Shown here piece by piece: positions 32,656 to 37,136 of a stretch of DNA of 37,136 nucleotides. Each line of letters begins with the position of its first letter. The first letter of the stretch is position 1. Source of the DNA: an uncultured Methylococcaceae bacterium (GTDB lineage: Bacteria; Pseudomonadota; Gammaproteobacteria; Methylococcales; Methylococcaceae); the NCBI GenBank assembly GCA_903910005.1, contig CAIVXW010000345.1, positions 1 through 37,136 of the forward strand. The letters are read 5' to 3'. Below the pieces are notes generated by a model. It was not told the origin of the DNA. It searched no databases and worked only from the letters and a program-made list of their open reading frames with translations. A program made the position numbers and the translations under genes.

Positions 32656-33066
32656 TCAATGCGACTCCTCCTGGGTCAGGAAGGAGAGTCGGCTGATGCC
32701 TGCCTGGCGGGCCAGAGCCATTACTTCTGCCACCCGACCGTAATTGACCCGATTGTCGGCGTTGAATTGTACGATCAGTTCCGGATCGCGGGCCAACCGG
32801 TCGGTCAGTTGTCGTCCCAGTTCCGCCGGTTCAATGGCCTGGCTGTCCAGAAACAGTTTGCCGTCGGCATCAACGCTGATGTTGGCAAGATGATCTTGCG
32901 GAGAGGGTTCTGCGGTGACGGTTTTGGGCAGGTTGACCCGCACCGATTGGGTCAGCAGGGGAGCGGTGACAATGAAAACAACCAGCAGAACCAGCATGAC
33001 GTCTACCAGTGGCGTCACGTTGATTTCGCTCATGACCTCCTGCTCGGGTTTGTTGCCAAATGCCAT
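32656..33066 (-). CDS. exbD: ExbD/TolR family transport protein
   Basis: A 136-residue inner-membrane protein of the TonB energy complex. It has a short cytoplasmic start, EINVTPLVDVMLVLLVVFIV with the proton-path Asp in the single membrane helix, and a periplasmic domain with ISVDADGKLFLD and VQFNADNRVNYGRV. It is the last gene of tonB-exbB-exbD, two bases after exbB. TolR is the alternative, but the tonB neighbour favours ExbD. Confidence 0.93.
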   Translation of the reverse strand: MAFGNKPEQEVMSEINVTPLVDVMLVLLVVFIVTAPLLTQSVRVNLPKTVTAEPSPQDHLANISVDADGKLFLDSQAIEPAELGRQLTDRLARDPELIVQFNADNRVNYGRVAEVMALARQAGISRLSFLTQEESH

Positions 33067-33068
33067 GA

Positions 33069-33731
33069 TCAGTCCTCCCGTTTCAGCATGAAGCCGGCCT
33101 TCATGGCCAGATTGAGCAGGTCATTGGCAAATTCTTCCAGTTGGGATTCATACAGTTTGACCCGGCGCAACAGGAAGTTGTAGGCCAGTACCGCCGGAAT
33201 GGCGGTGACGATGCCAATGGCCGTGGCAATCAGGGCTTCCCCAATGGGGCCTGCCACTACGTCCAGGCCGGCTGATCCACTTTTGCTGATGTCCTGCAGG
33301 GCGTGCATGATGCCCCAAACCGTACCGAACAGGCCAATGAACGGGGACGTGCTGCCGATGCTGGCCAGGAGGGTCAGACCCTGTTCAATCCGGTGCCGCT
33401 CCTGTTGTATGGCCTGGCGCAGATTCCGTTCCATGATGTCCCTTTTGTCGCCGCTGGTCTGGAGTCGGGACTGGTGTTGGGCGGAGTCATCGTCCATGCT
33501 TCTGAAGCCGCTGCGGGCAATCCGTGCCAGTGGCCCTTCGTGCTGATCCAGGCGGGAGGCCGCCGTCAGATCAGTCGCATTCCAGAAGGCCTCGCCGAAA
33601 TTACGGTTGGCTCTCTGGAACAGCCACTGCTCGAAGACCTTCAGAAAAATGATGCCCCAGGTGACCACCGAAAAAAATATCAGCACTCCAAGGGTGATTT
33701 CTACGACATAACTGGGTGTGATGGAAGACAT
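33069..33731 (-). CDS. exbB: ExbB/MotA/TolQ family proton channel protein
   Basis: A 220-residue inner-membrane protein with three helices. The core LLASIGSTSPFIGLFGTVWG and the later GPIGEALIATAIGIVTAIPA are the signature of the ExbB/TolQ proton channel. With ExbD it transmits the proton motive force to TonB. It starts 12 bases after tonB, and no tol or pal genes are near, so ExbB is the better name. Confidence 0.94.
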   Translation of the reverse strand: MSSITPSYVVEITLGVLIFFSVVTWGIIFLKVFEQWLFQRANRNFGEAFWNATDLTAASRLDQHEGPLARIARSGFRSMDDDSAQHQSRLQTSGDKRDIMERNLRQAIQQERHRIEQGLTLLASIGSTSPFIGLFGTVWGIMHALQDISKSGSAGLDVVAGPIGEALIATAIGIVTAIPAVLAYNFLLRRVKLYESQLEEFANDLLNLAMKAGFMLKRED

Positions 33732-33743
33732 CTGCTGTTTGTG

Positions 33744-34529
33744 TTAATGGCTGAGTTTGAAAACAATGGGAACCCTGACCCAACTGTCGACTGCCTTGTC
33801 GCCGCGTTTGGCCGGCACGAATCGCCAGTGCCGAACCGTTTCCAGCGCGGCCTCATCCAGCATCTCGTGGCCACTGCCGGTTTCAACCTGCATTTGCCCC
33901 GGCTGACCGCTGGCAAGTACCTGAACCTTCAGGACAACTTTCCCTTCCAGAGACCTGCGCCGGGCCATGGCCGGGTATTCGGGCCGCGGGTTGTTGAGGT
34001 AGGCCGCGTCATGGCGGGCCTCGGTAAATGCTTCCGGTGCCGGTCTGGCCGGAGCCGGGGGGGCGACGGGAGCCGGTGCCGGTGCTGCCATCACCGGAGC
34101 CTGCGCCGGGATGGATTCTGCCGGAATAACCGGGGCGGGTTGCTGCACCGGGGTGGATTGATGTACCACCACCGGCTTTTTGGGTTCCGGAGCCCGCTTT
34201 GGCAAGGGAGCCGGTTTGGGTTTGGGCGGTGAGACCGGCGGGGGCGGCGTTGGCTTGACCTCCACTCGGGTAACCGGTTTTTCGGCAGCAGGCGGCGTGG
34301 GAGGTTTGGGTAGTTCGATTGGACGGGGTGGGGTCACCATCACCACTTCAATGGATACGGGGGGTTTGGGCAGTGGTGTGCTGACCGGCGTGATGGTGTG
34401 TCCGAAATGCCAGACAGCGGAGTGCAACATCACTGAAATCATCAGGGCGAACACGTACCGCAGCACGGAATCCGACTCTCTGGCCTGAATGGGGTGATAA
34501 CGGGACGATACACCAGGGGATGTCGACAT
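33744..34529 (-). CDS. tonB: TonB energy transducer
   Basis: A 261-residue protein that links the inner-membrane motor to outer-membrane TonB-dependent receptors. It has an N-terminal cytoplasmic segment with an anchor helix (YVFALMISVMLHSAVWHFGH), a long Pro/Lys then Pro/Ala-rich periplasmic spacer, and the C-terminal TonB domain (NPRPEYPAMARRRSLEGKVV and VRHWRFVPAKRGDKAV). The start MSTSPGVSS at 34529 is preferred. Longer versions reach the repeat region at 34600, and none of the candidate starts has a strong ribosome site. Confidence 0.92.
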   Translation of the reverse strand: MSTSPGVSSRYHPIQARESDSVLRYVFALMISVMLHSAVWHFGHTITPVSTPLPKPPVSIEVVMVTPPRPIELPKPPTPPAAEKPVTRVEVKPTPPPPVSPPKPKPAPLPKRAPEPKKPVVVHQSTPVQQPAPVIPAESIPAQAPVMAAPAPAPVAPPAPARPAPEAFTEARHDAAYLNNPRPEYPAMARRRSLEGKVVLKVQVLASGQPGQMQVETGSGHEMLDEAALETVRHWRFVPAKRGDKAVDSWVRVPIVFKLSH

Positions 34530-34599
34530 CGGGAACCGGAACTGTTGCGGGGAGCTGAAATGATCGGGAGACAAAAATCCTAACATGGAATCGCCAGTT

Positions 34600-34704
34600 G
34601 TGGCGAGTGGCGCGGCCATCCTGGCCGCGGTGAATGGTGAATGGTGAATGGTGAATGGTGAATGGTGAATGGTGAATGGTGAGGGGTGAGGGTGAGGGGT
34701 GGGT
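34600..34704. repeat. Composite dispersed repeat (copy 4) with GTGAATG heptamer array
   Basis: GTGGCGA (34600) leads into the exact palindrome CGCGGCCATCCTGGCCGCG (34611-34629), followed at once by seven perfect tandem copies of GTGAATG (34630-34678) and decayed units of the GTGAGGG kind up to about 34704. It lies between divergent tonB and nhaD. Such arrays vary readily in copy number. Confidence 0.9.
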
Positions 34705-34721
34705 GGACGCCCCCCAACCCC

Positions 34722-34749
34722 TGTAAACCGGGCCGTTTCCCTTTATAAT
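34722..34749 (+). promoter_or_regulatory. Promoter of nhaD
   Basis: A perfect -10 TATAAT lies at 34744-34749, with a weak -35 TGTAAA (34722-34727) 16 bases upstream. The start point would be near 34756, giving a leader of about 98 bases before the TTG start. Confidence 0.6.
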
Positions 34750-34770
34750 GGGTTGCTATTTTCCATATCG

Positions 34771-34835
34771 GGGGGGCTGCGCCCGGGTCGTCACGGCAGC
34801 GGGCGCAGGTCGATCATGATTTTTTATAACATCGT
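34771..34835 (+). promoter_or_regulatory. Structured 5' leader of nhaD, candidate alkali-cation riboswitch
   Basis: CTGCGCCCG (34777-34785) pairs perfectly with CGGGCGCAG (34800-34808), enclosing GGTCGTCACGGCAG. GGTCGATCATGATTTTTTAT follows. The leader precedes a sodium/lithium antiporter gene, and the GGTCGTCA...GGCAGCGGG pattern reminds me of the nhaA-I (Li+) riboswitch class. That resemblance is from memory only. A simple mRNA-stability hairpin is the alternative. Confidence 0.4.
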
Positions 34836-34853
34836 TTGAAAGAGGGTTCTGTT

Positions 34854-36245
34854 TTGTTACGTGCATTGCTGTTGCTGTCGACACTGTTCCTGTTGCCGGG
34901 CATTGCCTCAGCCGAGGAGTTTGATGTCCTCGGACTGACCGGTACCCACCGGGGTCTGTATTGTGTCCTGATCTTTATCATCTCCTACGCGTTCGTAATG
35001 ACCGAGGAGTTCACCCATCTACGCAAATCCAAGCCAGTCATCCTGGCAGCCGGCATCATCTGGGCTCACGTGGCCTACATGGCGGCTGAAAACGGGGTAC
35101 CGGTTGAACACCTGCACAAGGTGTTTGAACACGACCTGCGTGAATATGCCGAATTGTTCCTGTTTCTGCTGGTGGCCATGACCTACATCAACGCCATGGC
35201 CGAGCGGAATGTGTTTGAGGCATTGCGCTCCTGGCTGGTCAGCCGCAAGTTTGGCTACCGCAAACTGTTCTGGATCACCGGCGTCATCACCTTCTTCCTG
35301 TCGTCAGTGGCTGACAACCTGACATCAGCCCTGCTGGTCGGGGCCGTGGTGATGGCCGTGGGAGCCAACAGCCCGGCCTTTGTCAGCCTGGGTTTTGTCA
35401 ATCTGGTGAGTGCTGCCAACGCCGGCGGTGCCTTCAGTCCGTTCGGTGACATTACCACCCTGATGGTATGGCAGGGCGGCAAGGCCGAGTTCTTTGACTT
35501 TTTCATGCTGTTCATTCCATCGGTGGTCAATTTTGTGGTACCGGCGGTCATCATGCACTTTGCCATTCCTGACGAAACGCCCAGCTTCCCGGATGAGCAG
35601 CAGGTAGAGATGAAGCCGGGTGCCCTGGTGGTTTGTGGCCTGTTCGCGCTGACCATCAGCATCGCTGTCAGCTTCAAGCAGTTCCTTCACCTGCCGCCCT
35701 TCATGGGCATGATGGTCGGTTTGTCCCTGTTGATGTTCTATGGCTACCACCTGAGAATGACCTTCAACATCGGCGGTGGACACAGTGATGATCCCCACGG
35801 CCACCATCCTGACCGGTTCGACATTTTCCGCAATGTGCGGGATGCCGAATGGGATACCCTGCTGTTCTTCTTTGGGGTGGTGTTCGCGGTGGGCGGACTG
35901 GGTTACATCGGTTACCTGGAACTGGCCTCCAAGGCCATGTTCGACGGTCTTGGCCCCACCACGGCCAACATCCTGATCGGTATCCTGTCGGCCATCGTCG
36001 ATAACATCCCGGTGATGTTTGCCGTGCTGAGCATGAATCCCGACATGGATCTGTACCAGTGGATGCTGGTGACCCTGACGGCAGGGGTCGGTGGCACCAT
36101 GTTGTCCATCGGTTCGGCAGCCGGGGTGGCCCTGATGGGTACCTCCAAAGGCATGTATACCTTCTTCAGCCATCTGAAGTGGACACCGGCCATTGCCCTT
36201 GGTTATGCCGCCAGTATCCTGACGCACTACTGGATCAACGGATGA
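34854..36245 (+). CDS. nhaD: Sodium/proton antiporter NhaD
   Basis: A 463-residue inner-membrane Na+(Li+)/H+ antiporter of the NhaD type (ArsB/NhaD superfamily). It has an N-terminal signal-like helix (LLLLSTLFLLPGIASAEE) and about a dozen membrane segments. Conserved parts are SVADNLTSALLVGAVVMAVG, NAGGAFSPFGDITTLMVWQ, FFFGVVFAVGGLGYIG and SAIVDNIPVMFAVLSM, which hold the two Asn/Asp-rich ion-site loops. The TTG start at 34854 is chosen because AGAGGG lies seven bases upstream; the ORF-track TTG at 34836 lacks a site. A terminator follows. NhaD is common in marine and haloalkaliphilic Gammaproteobacteria. Confidence 0.94.
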   Translation: MLRALLLLSTLFLLPGIASAEEFDVLGLTGTHRGLYCVLIFIISYAFVMTEEFTHLRKSKPVILAAGIIWAHVAYMAAENGVPVEHLHKVFEHDLREYAELFLFLLVAMTYINAMAERNVFEALRSWLVSRKFGYRKLFWITGVITFFLSSVADNLTSALLVGAVVMAVGANSPAFVSLGFVNLVSAANAGGAFSPFGDITTLMVWQGGKAEFFDFFMLFIPSVVNFVVPAVIMHFAIPDETPSFPDEQQVEMKPGALVVCGLFALTISIAVSFKQFLHLPPFMGMMVGLSLLMFYGYHLRMTFNIGGGHSDDPHGHHPDRFDIFRNVRDAEWDTLLFFFGVVFAVGGLGYIGYLELASKAMFDGLGPTTANILIGILSAIVDNIPVMFAVLSMNPDMDLYQWMLVTLTAGVGGTMLSIGSAAGVALMGTSKGMYTFFSHLKWTPAIALGYAASILTHYWING

Positions 36246-36279
36246 CGGATCGGCCCTGTTATCGCCTGACCTGAGCGAA

Positions 36280-36309
36280 GGGCATTGCCGGATTGGCAAT
36301 GCCCTTTTT
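36280..36309 (+). terminator. Rho-independent terminator of nhaD
   Basis: GGGCATTGCC-GGATT-GGCAATGCCC is a perfect 10-bp stem followed by TTTTTAT, 34 bases after the nhaD stop. Confidence 0.92.
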
Positions 36310-36371
36310 ATTTGCCCGGATTTATGGCGGTTGCCGGTGACGTGTTTTACTCCTTACGCAAGGATGACGGC

Positions 36372-36398
36372 TAAAGTTATGGCCACGAAAGACGATAA
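36372..36398 (+). promoter_or_regulatory. Sigma-28 (FliA) promoter of flgM
   Basis: TAAAGTTA (36372-36379), 11 bases, GACGATAA (36391-36398). Against the enteric consensus TAAAGTTT-N11-GCCGATAA there is one mismatch in each box with exact spacing. Transcription would begin about 25 bases ahead of flgM, placing the anti-sigma gene under the sigma factor it inhibits. Confidence 0.8.
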
Positions 36399-36428
36399 AA
36401 TCACTCAGTTTTATTTGAGTCTACGACC

Positions 36429-36755
36429 ATGGAAATTTCCAAGCATAGTACGTTTACCGGTTCCGGGATCCATGTGTCCACCAGGGCCACTCAGGGTTCC
36501 GATACCCATTCCCGACCATCCGGGGTGCAGGATCATTCTTCCAGTTCCACACCCGCGTTACCAGAAGGAACCCGTGTCATGGTATCTCAGATTGCACAGC
36601 GAATGATGAGCGAATCTTCCGTGGATGAAGCCCGGGTGGCACGCCTTGCCGCCCGGATTCAGTCAGGGCAGTATCAAATTGATGACCGGCGCGTAGCCAC
36701 CCGCATGATTGAACTGGACAAATCCATTCAGCAGACAATGAATCATGAGGGTTGA
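36429..36755 (+). CDS. flgM: Anti-sigma-28 factor FlgM
   Basis: A 108-residue negative regulator of flagellar class 3 genes that binds FliA until it is exported through the hook. The N-terminal half is Ser/Thr/Gly-rich and probably disordered. The C-terminal sigma-binding half is VDEARVARLAARIQSGQYQI followed by DDRRVATRMIELD, the typical FlgM pattern. The first few residues after the ATG lack a strong ribosome site. It overlaps flgN by 11 bases. Confidence 0.9.
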   Translation: MEISKHSTFTGSGIHVSTRATQGSDTHSRPSGVQDHSSSSTPALPEGTRVMVSQIAQRMMSESSVDEARVARLAARIQSGQYQIDDRRVATRMIELDKSIQQTMNHEG

Positions 36756-37136
36756 ACAGGCCGAACTCATCAGGCTACTGGCCCGGATTCATGCCGGTCT
36801 GGCCGACATGTCCGGCCTGCTGGCAGAGGAGGCCGCTTCACTGCAATCGCGTGATACCGCTGCAATCCAGTCTGTTACGGCACGAAAGCAGGCATTGGCG
36901 GACGACATCAACCACCTGACCAGTCGTCAGAAACACTTGCTTGAATCCATGGGATTCTCAGCCGACAGGCCGGGTATGGAATGCTTCCTCAGCCAGATCA
37001 ACGACGAATCCGGGCAGCAACTCTGGCAGGAACTGATCGCAATGACGGCTGAATGCAAGCATCGCAACGAGGTCAACGGGGCTTACCTGGCACTGCTGGC
37101 ACGCTATGTTGAATCGGCTCTTGACGTCATCATGGG
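36745..37136 (+). CDS. flgN: Flagellar export chaperone FlgN (partial at window end)
   Basis: The frame runs off the right edge with 130 codons visible, so it is missing from the ORF track. It is predicted to be helical and coiled-coil-like (LIRLLARIHAGLADMSGLLA, then KQALADDINHLTSRQKHLLE). The start of the second half (FSADRPGMECFLSQINDESG) and the later NGAYLALLARYVESAL match FlgN, the chaperone of the hook-filament junction proteins FlgK and FlgL. The position after flgM is the usual one. Confidence 0.85.
   Translation, partial: MRVEQAELIRLLARIHAGLADMSGLLAEEAASLQSRDTAAIQSVTARKQALADDINHLTSRQKHLLESMGFSADRPGMECFLSQINDESGQQLWQELIAMTAECKHRNEVNGAYLALLARYVESALDVIM

Noticed and set aside
34630-34704. 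CRISPR array
   Set aside because: The units are directly abutting 7-mers without spacers; it is a simple tandem repeat, and no cas genes are seen.

Overview
The window looks like a chromosomal segment of a GC-rich, flagellated Gammaproteobacterium with a periplasm rich in c-type cytochromes. The evidence is a gammaproteobacterial gene order (ffs-dnaX-ybaB-recR; secG next to tRNA-Leu(GAG)), a tonB-exbB-exbD operon, flgM-flgN behind a sigma-28-type promoter, an NhaD antiporter, and a System I cytochrome c maturation block (ccmDEF). The cytochromes and NhaD would suit a sulfur- or metal-cycling, perhaps saline-tolerant bacterium. I cannot name the genus from sequence alone.

Layout. 1-630: relics on the minus strand (IS1634-type transposase piece joined to a truncated CoA-binding/acyl-CoA synthetase gene) and a hypothetical gene. 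950-2150: a 35-residue membrane protein and a zinc alcohol dehydrogenase. 2231-5739: a composite repeat, the 4.5S SRP RNA with its promoter, dnaX, ybaB, recR and a HIT protein. 5874-8783: a TerC-like protein, pgpA, a TerD-family protein and an AIM24-family protein. 8836-9606: terminator, paired hairpins and a graveyard of IS3 and IS5 transposase fragments. 9881-13726: bioBFHC. 13765-16125: ppk1 with an unusual N-terminal helix-hairpin-helix region (minus strand). 16219-18832: ccmDEF. 18841-20539: repeats, a Cys-rich small protein, two antitoxin-like genes without toxins and an HsdM tail fragment. 20653-28645: a tightly coupled six-gene electron-transfer operon. 28685-31949: a minus-strand VWA / MoxR / unknown triad. 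31993-34529: tRNA-Leu, secG, exbD, exbB and tonB on the minus strand. 34600-36245: heptamer repeats, a structured leader and nhaD. 36372-37136: sigma-28-type promoter, flgM and partial flgN.

The most striking system is the operon at 20653-28645. It encodes an outer-membrane beta-barrel, three periplasmic multihaem cytochromes (7, 8 and 6 CXXCH motifs), a NapH-type membrane polyferredoxin, and a 960-residue protein that joins an exported eight-haem cytochrome, one membrane helix and a complete CysJ-like FMN/FAD/NADPH diflavin reductase. Together these predict about 29 haems. My inference is a continuous route between cytoplasmic NADP(H), the periplasm and the outer membrane, for exporting or importing electrons. 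No recognisable terminal reductase is encoded in the operon.

Other points of interest are a dispersed repeat in which one palindromic hairpin is joined to different 7-bp tandem repeats, a structured leader ahead of nhaD that may be an alkali-metal riboswitch, and the modified PPK1. All calls come from reading the sequence; no database search was run.
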